From JAOPZW01 sp963789015 (GTDB taxonomy: Bacteria; Actinomycetota; Thermoleophilia; Solirubrobacterales; Solirubrobacteraceae): 64,000 nucleotides of DNA. Position numbers and translations under genes: made by a program. Under the pieces are notes generated by a model. That model saw only the letters and a list, made by a program, of their open reading frames with translations, was not told the DNA's origin and made no database searches. Position 1 is the stretch's first letter; the number at the start of each line of letters is the position of its first letter. Of this stretch, positions 45,795 to 54,236 are shown in pieces. The stretch is taken from contig CAWBIU010000002.1 of the NCBI GenBank assembly GCA_963789015.1, forward strand, positions 372,001 to 436,000, read 5' to 3'.

Positions 45795-46734
45795 GCACGA
45801 TCTTGCCGCGCGTGTGGCGCGACTCGATCTGCTCGTGCGCCCGGCGCGCCTCCTCGAGCGGCAGGACCTCGCTCAGGTGCACGCGCAGCTCGCCGGCGTC
45901 GGCCATCGTCGCCAGCGTCTGAAGCCCGACCCGGTCGGGACGCACGAAGACGTAGTGCGCGGCGATGCCGCGCGCGGCGAACGCCTCGCGGTCGGGCGGG
46001 GTGATGATCGACGCGAGCCGGCCGCGGCCCTCCTGGAGGACCTCGACGCTGCGCTCCTGGGTCTCGCCGCCGACGATGTCGGCGACCGCCTCGATCCCGT
46101 CCGGGTGGGCCGCGCGTACGACCTCGACGAAGTCCTGCTCGTGGTAGTCGATGACCTCGTCGGCTCCCAGCTCACGCAGGTAGTCGTGGTTGGACGGGCT
46201 CCCGGTGGCGATCACGTGCGCGCCGCCCGCCTTGGCGATCTGGACGGCGAAGCCGCCGACGCCGCCCGACGCGGCGTGGATGAGGATGCGCTCGCCACCC
46301 TGCAGGACGAGCGCGTCGCGCATCATCTGCAGCGCCGTCAGGCCGGCGAGCGGGACGGCGCCCGCCTCCTCGAAGGACAGCGTGCGCGGGCGCGGCGCGA
46401 AGTGGAACGAGCGCGCGGCGACGAGCTCGGCGTACGTCCCGTCGCGGATGAAGTCCTTGCGCAGGTAGCCGTAGACCTCGTCGCCGGGGGCGAACTCCTC
46501 GACGGCGGGGCCGACCTGCTCGACCACGCCCGCCGCGTCCCAGCCCGGGATCAGCGGCAGGAAGCAGGGAATCCGCTCGACGAGCCCGCCGCGGCGGATC
46601 CCGGCGTCGACCGGGTTCACGCCGGCCGCGCGCACCGCGATGAGGACGCTGTCGGGGCCGACGATCGGCTCGGGCATCTCGGCGACGTGGAGGCGGTCCG
46701 GGCCGCCGTACTCGGTGATGGCGATGGCACGCAT
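45784..46734 (-). CDS. Zinc-free quinone oxidoreductase (MDR family)
   Basis: 316 residues from ATG 46734. MDR fold: GroES-like domain (PGPDSVLIAVRAAGVNPVDA-type; here VGPDSVLIAVRAAGVNP) with IPGWDAAGVVEQVG, and a Rossmann domain with AASGGVGGFAVQIAKAGGAH. The Cys and His zinc ligands of alcohol dehydrogenases are missing, so it is a quinone reductase/zeta-crystallin type enzyme using NADPH. The C-terminal RHTRGKIVLTV is typical. Convergent with the GT4 gene, overlapping 11 bases. Confidence 0.9.
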   Translation of the reverse strand: MRAIAITEYGGPDRLHVAEMPEPIVGPDSVLIAVRAAGVNPVDAGIRRGGLVERIPCFLPLIPGWDAAGVVEQVGPAVEEFAPGDEVYGYLRKDFIRDGTYAELVAARSFHFAPRPRTLSFEEAGAVPLAGLTALQMMRDALVLQGGERILIHAASGGVGGFAVQIAKAGGAHVIATGSPSNHDYLRELGADEVIDYHEQDFVEVVRAAHPDGIEAVADIVGGETQERSVEVLQEGRGRLASIITPPDREAFAARGIAAHYVFVRPDRVGLQTLATMADAGELRVHLSEVLPLEEARRAHEQIESRHTRGKIVLTV

Positions 46735-46780
46735 GGCCCATCGCCCTACCCGCGTCGCGCACGCGTCCTATGCTCCCGGC

Positions 46781-47728
46781 GTGCCCGAACTGCTGCTCGT
46801 CACCACGACCGCGAGCCTCGACGCGCGCGACCTCGTGCGGGCCATCGAGCGCCAGGCGCCGGAGGGCGTCAGCGTGCGCTCGGCGCCCGGCCTGCTCGCC
46901 GCCGCGCGCGACGGCGAGGGCCTCGTGCGCGACGTCGCGCGGACGCGCGGCGCGACCGTCGTCGTCGTCGCCCCCGGGGGCCCCGACCTGGCCAGCCACG
47001 CGCTGCTGACGGTCGAGGGCGCGCGCTCGGTCGGCCTGCCCGTGGCCGCCGTCGTCGTCGCCGGGCCGGGCGGCGCCGAGCAGCGCGCGCTGCTGCGCGA
47101 GCACGCCGGTGCGGCCGCCGTCGTCGAGCTCCCCGACCCGCAGGCGCCGTCCGCGTCGGTGGCGGGCTGGCCGCTGGGCGAGTGGGCCGCGGCCGAGCCC
47201 GTGGCCGACGGCCGGCCCGGGAGCGTGGCCCTGGCGCCGTACTCGGCGTGGGAGCCGTCCGGCAGCGTGCCCGACCCGCGCGACGCCGGGCGCGGCGTCA
47301 TCGACCCGGTGCTCGCCGAGATCGTCGCCGCCGAGGGCCCGGTGCTGGCGTCGCGCGCCTACGCGCTCTACAACCGCGCCGCGGGCGGCCGCAAGCTGAC
47401 GACGATCGCCCGCGCGCCCTTGTCCGCCGCCGCCTACCGGCTGCGCATGGCCGGGCGCATCGAGATGGTCAGCGACGACGAGCTGCCGGGCCAGGGCGAC
47501 GACGTCCTGCGCCCCGCGGGCAGCCCGCCGATCCGCGTGCGCGAGCTGGGGCCGCGCGGCCTCGACGAGGTGCCGCTCGACGAGATCGCCGACCTCATGG
47601 AGCGCCTCACCATGGCCGGCGCCGACGACATCAAGCGCGCCGTGCTCGACGCCTACGGCCTCGTCCGCATGACGGCCAAGGCCGACGAGTACCTCGAGCG
47701 GGCGCTCGAGGTGGCGCGCTCGCAGTAA
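46781..47728 (+). CDS. BioD-like domain fused to DUF3320-like winged-helix domain
   Basis: 315 residues from GTG 46781. Residues about 1-150 resemble the second half of dethiobiotin synthetase-like P-loop folds (VVVVAPGGPDLASHALLTVE, then GLPVAAVVVAG and VVELPDPQ), but no Walker A is visible. Residues about 180-290 resemble the DUF3320-type winged helix found at the end of some helicases (DPVLAEIVAAEGPVLASRAY, then GRKLTTIARAPLSAA, then DEVPLDEIADLMERL). Function unknown. It is followed after 9 bases by another unassigned gene on the same strand. Domain calls are from pattern memory. Confidence 0.55.
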   Translation: MPELLLVTTTASLDARDLVRAIERQAPEGVSVRSAPGLLAAARDGEGLVRDVARTRGATVVVVAPGGPDLASHALLTVEGARSVGLPVAAVVVAGPGGAEQRALLREHAGAAAVVELPDPQAPSASVAGWPLGEWAAAEPVADGRPGSVALAPYSAWEPSGSVPDPRDAGRGVIDPVLAEIVAAEGPVLASRAYALYNRAAGGRKLTTIARAPLSAAAYRLRMAGRIEMVSDDELPGQGDDVLRPAGSPPIRVRELGPRGLDEVPLDEIADLMERLTMAGADDIKRAVLDAYGLVRMTAKADEYLERALEVARSQ

Positions 47729-47737
47729 CGTCAGCCC

Positions 47738-48148
47738 ATGGCCTACGGCGCCGATCCGGCGGCCGCGCGCCGCGCGCTCCTGCGCATCGCCGACGAGGCC
47801 CTCGCCCTCCAGCGCGAGGGCGAGGAGGTCATGGCCGAGATCCGCGACGAGGGGCCGCTCGGCGACCTCGCGGTGCGCGGCGGGCCGCTGATCTCGCGCT
47901 TCGTCGCGCTGCGCCGCGAGCTGCCGCCGTGCCCGGCCGGGCGCCTGGCCAGCGCGCGCGAGATCCTCGACATGGTGCTCGCCAACCACGCGATGGCGCT
48001 GCACGCCGCGCTCGACCTGCTCGCCGTGAGCTGGCGCTCGGAGCGGATGGCCGACGAGCTGCACCGCCTCGAGGGGCTCGGCCGTCCGGCGATCTGGCTC
48101 GTCACGATCCGCGACGAGCTCGCCGAGGAGCTCGAGACGCCGGCCTGA
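47738..48148 (+). CDS. Hypothetical helical protein
   Basis: 136 residues from ATG 47738, nine bases after the BioD/DUF3320-like gene and probably co-transcribed. The sequence is Ala/Leu/Arg/Glu-rich and predicted almost wholly alpha-helical (ARRALLRIADEALALQREGE; REILDMVLANHAMALHAALD; RMADELHRLEGLGRPA). No motif, signal or membrane segment is seen, and the family is not recognised. Codon use matches its neighbours. Confidence 0.55.
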   Translation: MAYGADPAAARRALLRIADEALALQREGEEVMAEIRDEGPLGDLAVRGGPLISRFVALRRELPPCPAGRLASAREILDMVLANHAMALHAALDLLAVSWRSERMADELHRLEGLGRPAIWLVTIRDELAEELETPA

Positions 48149-48154
48149 GCGCGC

Positions 48155-49102
48155 TCAGACGTCCCAGGCGAGCCTGCCGTCGACCACCGCGAGGCGTCCG
48201 TAGGCGGTGCTCGTCGTGTGGCCCTCGGCGTCGATCGAGTAGCGCCCGATGGGCGAGTCGCGGTCCCGCGTGCCGCGCGCCGCGGCCACGATCGCCGCCC
48301 GGTCGCCGTCGCCCGCGGCGATCGCGTCGAGGATCAGCGCCATCGCCTCCATGCCGTAGAGGGCCAGCGGCGCGCGGTTGGCGACGAAGAAGCGCGTGCG
48401 CTGCGCCGCCTCGGGCGGCATCTCGCGCGCCAGCCGGCCCTCGGCCACGCCCTCGCTGCCGAGCAGCCACATGTCCGGCCGCGCGGCGTGCAGGTCGCGC
48501 CACATCTCCGCCGCGCCCGAGCCGGCGACGCCGACGTAGAGCAGCGCGCCGGCGTCGCCCAGATCGTCCTGCCAGGCCTCGTCGTGATCCCACACCGGGC
48601 GCTGGCGCGCGGTGACGCCGGCCTCGCTGGCCGCGTGCGCGCACATCGTCCCGACCGGGGTGCCGTAGCCGTCGTCGTGGTCGTGGACGACGAGGACCTC
48701 GGCGACGCCGGCGTCGACGAGCCAGCGCGCGATCGCGCGCGCGCCGACGCCGTCGTGGGGCATGATCCGGACGAGCGTGTCGCCGCGTAGCCCCACGTAC
48801 GTCGCCACCGGCGCGACGGCGAGCAGGCCGCCCGCTGCGAGGGCAGGCGCCGCGCCGAAGACCTGCGAGGAGTGGAAGTCGCCGAGGTAGGCGAGCACCG
48901 TGGGATCGGCGACGGCGCGCTCGGCGTTCAGGGCGGCCCGCTCGTCGCGGTCATGTTCGTCGTAGGAGTCGAGCGCCTCGAGCTCGACGTCCGCGTCGCC
49001 GGCGTGCTCGAGCGCGAGCTCGGCGCCGCGCAGGACGTCGCGACCGAACGGCGCGGCCGGACCGGTGAGGGGGAGGCCGGCGACGACGCGCGCCGACGCC
49101 AT
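48155..49102 (-). CDS. Leu/Ile/Val-type periplasmic-binding-like protein without signal peptide
   Basis: 315 residues from ATG 49102. Fold type I binding protein pattern: VVAGLPLTGPAAPFGRDVLR, GAELALEHAGD, YLGDFHSSQVFGAAPALAAG, AVAPVATYVGL, and VLVVHDHDDGYG. The family normally delivers branched-chain amino acids or amides to ABC importers, but there is no export signal or lipobox and no permease genes nearby, so it may be a cytosolic ligand sensor. The start overlaps the glycerate kinase stop by one base (TGATG), so they are co-translated. Confidence 0.72.
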   Translation of the reverse strand: MASARVVAGLPLTGPAAPFGRDVLRGAELALEHAGDADVELEALDSYDEHDRDERAALNAERAVADPTVLAYLGDFHSSQVFGAAPALAAGGLLAVAPVATYVGLRGDTLVRIMPHDGVGARAIARWLVDAGVAEVLVVHDHDDGYGTPVGTMCAHAASEAGVTARQRPVWDHDEAWQDDLGDAGALLYVGVAGSGAAEMWRDLHAARPDMWLLGSEGVAEGRLAREMPPEAAQRTRFFVANRAPLALYGMEAMALILDAIAAGDGDRAAIVAAARGTRDRDSPIGRYSIDAEGHTTSTAYGRLAVVDGRLAWDV

Positions 49103-50091
49103 CAGCCGGCGCCGGCGATCGCGCGCCCGAGGTCCGCGGCCGTGGCCTCGATCTCCTCGAGCGTCGTGGCCTCGCGCACGGAGCGCAGGGCGATCCGCTC
49201 GGCCGCCTCGGGCGGCACCGCGTCGCTCCCGACGATCGCGTACAGCGCCACGCCGGCCCGGCCGGCCCGGTCACCGATCTCGCCGACGATCTTGCCGAGC
49301 ACGCTCTGCTCGTCGATCTGGCCCTCGCCGGCGATCGCCGCGACGGCGCGCCCGAGGCGATCGTCGAAGCGCACCGCGTCGAGCACGTAGGGCGCGCCCG
49401 GCTCGAGCTCGGCGCCGAGCCCGGCCCACAGGCCGCCGGACAGGCCGCCGGCCGCGCCGGTCATGGGCACGCCGCGCGGGTCGCGCGGCAGTTCGGCCGC
49501 CAGCGCGTCGAGGCGCTGCTCGAGGCGGCCCACCATCTCGGCGTCGGCGCCCTTCTGCGGCCCGAAGATCCGCGAGCAGTCCTCCCACGTCGTCTGCACG
49601 TCGCTGAGCACGACGATCCGCGCGTCGCCGATCCCGCCGCCGTCGGCGACGGCCTCCAGCGCGCCGCGCCCGCCGTCCATGGTCGCCGAGCCGCCGACGG
49701 CGACCATGACCTCGCGCGCGCCCGCCTCGACCGCGGCGCGGATGAGCTCGCCGGTGCCGTATGTCGTGGTCGCCCACGGGTCGCGCTCGTCCTCGCCGAT
49801 GAGCGCGAGGCCGCTGGCCGAGGCGGTCTCGACGAGTGCGCGGCGGCCGTCGCCGAGCAGCGCGAACGGCGCGCTCATCGGGCGGCCAAGCGGGTCGTGC
49901 ACGTCGACGTCGACCGTGCGCCCGCCGAGCGAGGTGAGCAGCACGGACATCGTGCCCTCGCCGCCGTCGGCCACCGGGCAGAGGTCGGCGTCCACCCCGG
50001 CGCGCCCGAGCCCGCGCGCGATCGCCTCGGCGACCTCGACCGCCGAGAAGGTTCCCTTGAACGAGTCCGGCGCGACGAGGACGGTCGGCAC
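49102..50091 (-). CDS. glxK: Glycerate 2-kinase (GlxK family)
   Basis: 329 residues from ATG 50091. Clear family match: VLVAPDSFKGTFSAVEVAEA, CPVADGGEGTMSVLL, VAVGGSATMDGGRGALEA, PMTGAAGGLSGGLWAGLGAE, and GEGQIDEQSVLGKIVGEI (usually GEGxxDxQTLxGK). Phosphorylates D-glycerate to 2-phosphoglycerate, the outlet of glyoxylate/glycine or serine catabolism. Nearby one-carbon and amine genes give a possible source of glycerate. Followed by the binding-protein-like gene. Confidence 0.93.
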   Translation of the reverse strand: MPTVLVAPDSFKGTFSAVEVAEAIARGLGRAGVDADLCPVADGGEGTMSVLLTSLGGRTVDVDVHDPLGRPMSAPFALLGDGRRALVETASASGLALIGEDERDPWATTTYGTGELIRAAVEAGAREVMVAVGGSATMDGGRGALEAVADGGGIGDARIVVLSDVQTTWEDCSRIFGPQKGADAEMVGRLEQRLDALAAELPRDPRGVPMTGAAGGLSGGLWAGLGAELEPGAPYVLDAVRFDDRLGRAVAAIAGEGQIDEQSVLGKIVGEIGDRAGRAGVALYAIVGSDAVPPEAAERIALRSVREATTLEEIEATAADLGRAIAGAG

Positions 50092-50101
50092 GGGCGCGAC
50101 G

Positions 50102-50614
50102 CTATCGCAGCACGCGCGCGGGGAGCGCGGCGCGTATCCGGGCCGCCACGTCCTCGGCGCGACGCCCCTCCGTGCCCAGCACGAGGTCCACTCCGGCGAG
50201 CGCCGTCATGGTCCCGGCCAGCTCGCGGGCGTGGGCGATCAGCCCGTCCCGGCCCGACCAGCTCTCGGGCTCGCGCGCGGCGATCCGCGCCGCGAGCGTG
50301 GCGGCCGGCGCCTCGAGACGCACGAGCAGGTGCTCGGGCGCGCCGAGCGCCTCGAGCAGCCGCGCGGTGTCGGCGTCGGTCTCGAGCGTGTCGGCGACGA
50401 GCAGCAGCCGGTGGCCGGCCTGGTCGAAGAGGGCGCACGCCGAGGCGACCTGGCGCCCCCGCGCGGCGTCGTCGAGCGCGGGGTGCGTCCACACGAGCAT
50501 CTCCACCTCGAGGGCGGCGTGGGGAACGCCCTCGTCGCTGAGCGCGTCGACGAGCGCGGTGAGCACGGACGACTTGCCCGCGCCGGGCGGCCCGGTGATG
50601 ACGACCGCGAACAC
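50102..50614 (-). CDS. Small P-loop NTPase / kinase-like protein
   Basis: 170 residues from GTG 50614. Walker A GPPGAGKSSVLTALVDAL at the N-terminus, possible Walker B LLLVADTLE, and a basic lid-like segment (ARIAAREPESW). It looks like the zeta-toxin/adenylate-kinase-type fold of small molecule kinases. Substrate unknown. It lies 10 bases upstream of glycerate kinase (same strand) and 12 bases downstream of the glutamate-synthase-type cluster, so it may belong to either unit. Confidence 0.72.
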   Translation of the reverse strand: MFAVVITGPPGAGKSSVLTALVDALSDEGVPHAALEVEMLVWTHPALDDAARGRQVASACALFDQAGHRLLLVADTLETDADTARLLEALGAPEHLLVRLEAPAATLAARIAAREPESWSGRDGLIAHARELAGTMTALAGVDLVLGTEGRRAEDVAARIRAALPARVLR

Positions 50615-50626
50615 CCCGCCGCCGGG

Positions 50627-51052
50627 CTAGTGCAGCGGCGGCTCCCAGCCCTCGAGCACCGGCGGCTTCCAGTCCGTGCCCACCGTTCGCGAGCCCGCCA
50701 GCCACGAGCCGAGCTCGGGCTGCGGGAACTTCGTGTGGCGCACCTTGAGCTGGATGCCGTACGAGTTGCCCTCCTGCAGGTGCTTGATCAGCACCTTGCG
50801 CGCGATCTCGTCCTCGCGCCCCTCGGGGATCGCGAAGTGGATCTTCAGAAACGAGTTCGAGTAGCGGTCGAAGACGGCCGGGACGCCGTCCTCGACGAGC
50901 AGGTGGATGTCCTCGAGCCAGTTGATGTCCTCGCCCGGGGTGGCCTCGAGCAGGTCGATGTCCTCGACGAGCCCGATGTCCTCCTGGTAGGGGAAGCGCT
51001 TGCCCGCGAGGACCTCGGCGTCGATGCCGCGCGTCGTCTCGGGCGGGCTCAT
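50627..51052 (-). CDS. Conserved small protein of the GS/GOGAT-like cluster, unknown function
   Basis: 141 residues, ATG 51052 overlapping the stop of the FMN-domain subunit (ATGA). The sequence is acidic, with repeated ED pairs (PYQEDIGLVEDIDLLEATPG, then EDINWLEDIHLL), followed by VPAVFDRYSNSFLKIHFAIP and REDEIARKVLIKHLQEGNSY. No cysteine, membrane segment or known domain is visible. Translational coupling to the split glutamate synthase genes argues for a role as a small subunit or regulator of that enzyme. Confidence 0.65.
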   Translation of the reverse strand: MSPPETTRGIDAEVLAGKRFPYQEDIGLVEDIDLLEATPGEDINWLEDIHLLVEDGVPAVFDRYSNSFLKIHFAIPEGREDEIARKVLIKHLQEGNSYGIQLKVRHTKFPQPELGSWLAGSRTVGTDWKPPVLEGWEPPLH

Positions 51053-52506
51053 GCCTGCGCCTCCCCGTTGTGACCGCCGTTGACCGACGCGCCGGAGACC
51101 GGCAGCTCGTCGACCGGGTTCTCGAGGTGGCGCTCGAGCATCGTCTTGATCTCCGCGAGCGTGTTCTCCTCGGTCACGCCCGGTACGTACTGCGTGCCCG
51201 CGAGCGGGACGCGCGCCATCGCCGCCGCCTCGACGGTCAGCGCGGCGAGGTCCTCGGGCTCGAGGCTGTGGATGTTCGTCTTGCCGCAGGCGCGCGCCAG
51301 GAGCTGGACCTCGAGGGTCAGCGTGTGCAGGAAGTTGTAGACGCGCTCGGCGGCCTCGTCGACGACGAGGCGCTTGCGCAGCTCCGGGTCCTGCGTGGTG
51401 ATGCCGACCGGGCAGCGGCCCGTGTGGCAGTGGTAGCACTTGCCCGCGGGCACGCCCATCGTGCCCTCGTAGTCGGTGACCCCGGGGATCTCCTTGTTGC
51501 AGTTGAGCGCCATCAGCGCCGAGTGGCCGATGGCCACGGCCTTGGCGCCCAGTGCCAGGCACTTGGCCACGTCGCCGCCGTTGCGGATGCCGCCGGCCAC
51601 GACGAGGTCGATCTCGTCGGACAGCCCGACGTCCTCCAGGGCGCGGCGCGCCTCGGGGATCGCCGCCATCAGCGGGATGCCGGTCTCCTCCGTGGCCAGG
51701 TGCGGCCCGGCGCCCGTGCCGCCCTCGGCGCCGTCGAGGTAGATGATGTCCGGCCCGCACTTGGCGGCCATGCGGACGTCGTCGTAGACGCGCGAGGCAC
51801 CGAGCTTGAGCTGGATCGGGATCTGGTAGTCCGTCGCCTCGCGGATCTCCTGGATCTTCAGCGACAGGTCGTCGGGCCCCAGCCAGTCGGGGTGGCGCGC
51901 GGGCGAGCGCTGGTCGATGCCGACCGGCAGCGAGCGCATCTCGGCCACCTGCTCGGTGACCTTCTGGCCCATCAGGTGGCCGCCGAGCCCGACCTTGCAG
52001 CCCTGGCCGATGAAGAACTCGGCCGCGTCGGCGAGCATCAGGTGGTGCGGGTTGAACCCGTACCGGCTCTGGATGACCTGGTAGTACCACTTGGTCGACA
52101 GGTCGCGCTCGGGCGGGATCATGCCGCCCTCGCCCGAGCACGTCGCCGAGCCCGCCATCGAGGCGCCCTTGGCCAGCGCCATCTTGGCCTCGAGCGACAG
52201 CGCGCCGAAGCTCATGCCCGTGATGTAGACGGGGATGTCGAGCTCGAGCGGCTTCTGCGCGAAGCGCGCGCCGAGCACGGTCTTCGTCTCGCACTTCTCG
52301 CGATAGCCCTCGATGACGAAGCGCGTCAGCGTGCCGGGAAGGAACACGAGCTCGTCCCAGTGCGGGATCTTCTTGAACATCGAGAAGCCGCGCATCCGGT
52401 AGCGGCCGAGCTCGGCCTTCATGTGGATGTCGTTGATGACCTCGGGCGTGAAGATCCGGCTCTGCCCGAGGACGGTCTGCTGCGAGGGTGCGGTCTCGTC
52501 GGCCAT
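51049..52506 (-). CDS. glxD: Glutamate synthase FMN-domain subunit (GlxD / N-methylglutamate synthase MgsC type)
   Basis: 485 residues from ATG 52506, after GGGAGG. FMN-binding barrel of the glutamate synthase family: ITGMSFGALSLEAKMALAKG, SATCSGEGGMIPPE, IQLKLGASRVYDDVRMAAKC, YLDGAEGGTGAGPH, VVAGGIRNGGDVAKCLALGA. The iron-sulfur cluster ligands are in CYHCHTGRCPVGI. In classical GltB this domain makes glutamate; in the split Glx/Mgs form it can make N-methylglutamate from methylamine-derived amide. Works with the two genes upstream. Confidence 0.92.
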   Translation of the reverse strand: MADETAPSQQTVLGQSRIFTPEVINDIHMKAELGRYRMRGFSMFKKIPHWDELVFLPGTLTRFVIEGYREKCETKTVLGARFAQKPLELDIPVYITGMSFGALSLEAKMALAKGASMAGSATCSGEGGMIPPERDLSTKWYYQVIQSRYGFNPHHLMLADAAEFFIGQGCKVGLGGHLMGQKVTEQVAEMRSLPVGIDQRSPARHPDWLGPDDLSLKIQEIREATDYQIPIQLKLGASRVYDDVRMAAKCGPDIIYLDGAEGGTGAGPHLATEETGIPLMAAIPEARRALEDVGLSDEIDLVVAGGIRNGGDVAKCLALGAKAVAIGHSALMALNCNKEIPGVTDYEGTMGVPAGKCYHCHTGRCPVGITTQDPELRKRLVVDEAAERVYNFLHTLTLEVQLLARACGKTNIHSLEPEDLAALTVEAAAMARVPLAGTQYVPGVTEENTLAEIKTMLERHLENPVDELPVSGASVNGGHNGEAQA

Positions 52507-52519
52507 GGAGCCTCCCTGC

Positions 52520-53311
52520 TCAGAGCACGAGCTTGCGCTCGGAGGGTTCGAGGTTGTCGTAGTTGTAGAGCTGCTTGCCGCAGACGAACTTCTGCAGCTC
52601 GGGCGGCTCGCCGAGGCCGTAGATGCGGAACTTGCGCTGCACGAACTCGGTGTCGGCGTCGGTCCACTCGCCGGGGACGCAGTCGACCCCGAGCGACTTG
52701 ACCTTGCCGCCGACGTAGATCTCGCCGTCGTACATCGAGTCGCCCAGGCCGGGCCCGACGTCGCCGAGGATGATCTGGCGGCCGCGCTGCATCATGAAGC
52801 CCGTCATCGAGCCGGCGCTGCCGCCGATGATGATCGTGCCGCCCTTCTGGTCGATGCCGGTGCGGGCGCCGACGCGCCCGTGGACCAGGAGGTCGCCGCC
52901 GCGCATCGCCGCGCCGGTCAGCGAGCCCGCGTTGCCGTCGATGACGACCACGCCCGACATCATGTTCTCGCACGACGACCAGCCGACGCGGCCCTTGACG
53001 TGGATCTCGGGGCCGTCGATCAGGCCGCACCCGAAGTACCCGAGGCTGCCGTCGATGGTGATCCGGCAGCGCGCGAGGATGCCCACGGCGAGCGAGTGCT
53101 TCGCGCCCGGGTTGAGGATCGTCACGTCGGCCGCGCCGTCCTCGTAGACGAGGCGGCGCAGCTCGGCGTTGATCTTGCGCGTCGTCAGCTCGCGCGCGTC
53201 GAAGGTCGCGCGACCCTGCTCGTCGACCTCGGCGACGTTCGGCGCGCTGCCGTCGACCTCGACCAGCCCGCGCGCGTCATAGACGATCCGCGACTCGCCT
53301 ACCGTTGCCAC
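52520..53311 (-). CDS. glxC: Glutamate synthase GXGXG-domain subunit (GlxC / MgsB type)
   Basis: 263 residues from GTG 53311, which lies inside the end of the GATase subunit gene. Repeated glycine turns of the right-handed beta-helix of GltB's C-terminal domain are clear: GYFGCGLIDGPEIHVKGRVG, NMMSGVVVIDGNAGSLTGAA, MRGGDLLVHGRVGARTGIDQ, GGTIIIGGSAGSMTGFMMQR. In the split enzyme it forms the scaffold that channels ammonia. Thirteen-base separation from glxD. Confidence 0.92.
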   Translation of the reverse strand: MATVGESRIVYDARGLVEVDGSAPNVAEVDEQGRATFDARELTTRKINAELRRLVYEDGAADVTILNPGAKHSLAVGILARCRITIDGSLGYFGCGLIDGPEIHVKGRVGWSSCENMMSGVVVIDGNAGSLTGAAMRGGDLLVHGRVGARTGIDQKGGTIIIGGSAGSMTGFMMQRGRQIILGDVGPGLGDSMYDGEIYVGGKVKSLGVDCVPGEWTDADTEFVQRKFRIYGLGEPPELQKFVCGKQLYNYDNLEPSERKLVL

Positions 53312-54234
53312 ACCATCACCTCGCCCTCGCCCGGGTCGTACGTGTCGATCTCGTGGTCGACGAGCTGGCGGATCGCGACCTCCTCGGAGGCGAGCGCGAC
53401 CAGCTCGTCGGACTCGTAGAGCACCAGCGGCTTGGCCGCCAGCTCGTCCTTGGCCATGCCCAGCGCGTCGTCGGTGACGCAGATGTAGGTGAAGACCCCG
53501 TCGAGCTCCTCCATGCTCAGCCGCATGGCGTCCTCGAGCGAGTTGCCCTCGGCCATCCGCTCGGCCAGGTAGACGGCGATGATCTCCGAGTCGCATTCCG
53601 ACTGGAAGCGGTGGCCGCTGCGCTCCAGGCGGCGCTTCCAGTAGAAGTAGTTCGTCAGCTGGCCGTTGTGGACGACGGCGATGTCCGAGAACGGATACGC
53701 CCAGTACGGGTGGGCGCCGGAGATGTCGACGTCGGACTCGGTCGCCATCCGCACGTGGCCGATCGCGTGGCTGCCGACGAAGTCCTTCAGGCCGTACTCG
53801 CCGGCCACCGTCTCGGCGTCGCCCAGGTCCTTGACGATCTGCAGCGAGTGCCCGATCGACAGCACCTCGGTCCCGTGGACGGACTCGACGCGGTCGGCGA
53901 GCTGCTTGAGATCGCCGTCGAACGCGAAGGTGACGTTGAGCGCGTACTCGGTGGCGTCCTCGATCAGCGCGACCTGCGCACCGCCGGCCCGCAGCTGGTT
54001 CTCGACCTGGCCGCGGCTGCGGGTGATGCGGTCGTGGTAGTCGAAGTCGTGGCCGCCGCCGCCGTCGGCCAGCTTGACGCGCATCGCGTACTGACCGTCC
54101 ATCGGCGGGCTGTACAGCGCGTAGCCCGTGGAGTCCGGCCCGCGATGCTTCATCGACTGCAGCATCCGGGTCATCTCCTGGCCGATGTCCTGGTTGCCGC
54201 CGTCGCGGTGGATGATGCCTGCGATCCCGCACAT
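53299..54234 (-). CDS. glxB: Class II glutamine amidotransferase subunit (GlxB / MgsA type)
   Basis: 311 residues from ATG 54234. Begins MCGIAGIIHRDGG, where Cys2 becomes the N-terminal nucleophile. Further GATase motifs: KHRGPDSTG, IGHVRMATESDVDISGAHPY, DIAVVHNGQLTNYFYWKRRL, and SECDSEIIAVYL. It liberates the amide group for the synthase subunits. It lies 2 bases after the GS-like gene and overlaps glxC by 13 bases, so the four genes are one operon. Confidence 0.93.
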   Translation of the reverse strand: MCGIAGIIHRDGGNQDIGQEMTRMLQSMKHRGPDSTGYALYSPPMDGQYAMRVKLADGGGGHDFDYHDRITRSRGQVENQLRAGGAQVALIEDATEYALNVTFAFDGDLKQLADRVESVHGTEVLSIGHSLQIVKDLGDAETVAGEYGLKDFVGSHAIGHVRMATESDVDISGAHPYWAYPFSDIAVVHNGQLTNYFYWKRRLERSGHRFQSECDSEIIAVYLAERMAEGNSLEDAMRLSMEELDGVFTYICVTDDALGMAKDELAAKPLVLYESDELVALASEEVAIRQLVDHEIDTYDPGEGEVMVWQR

Positions 54235-54236
54235 GG

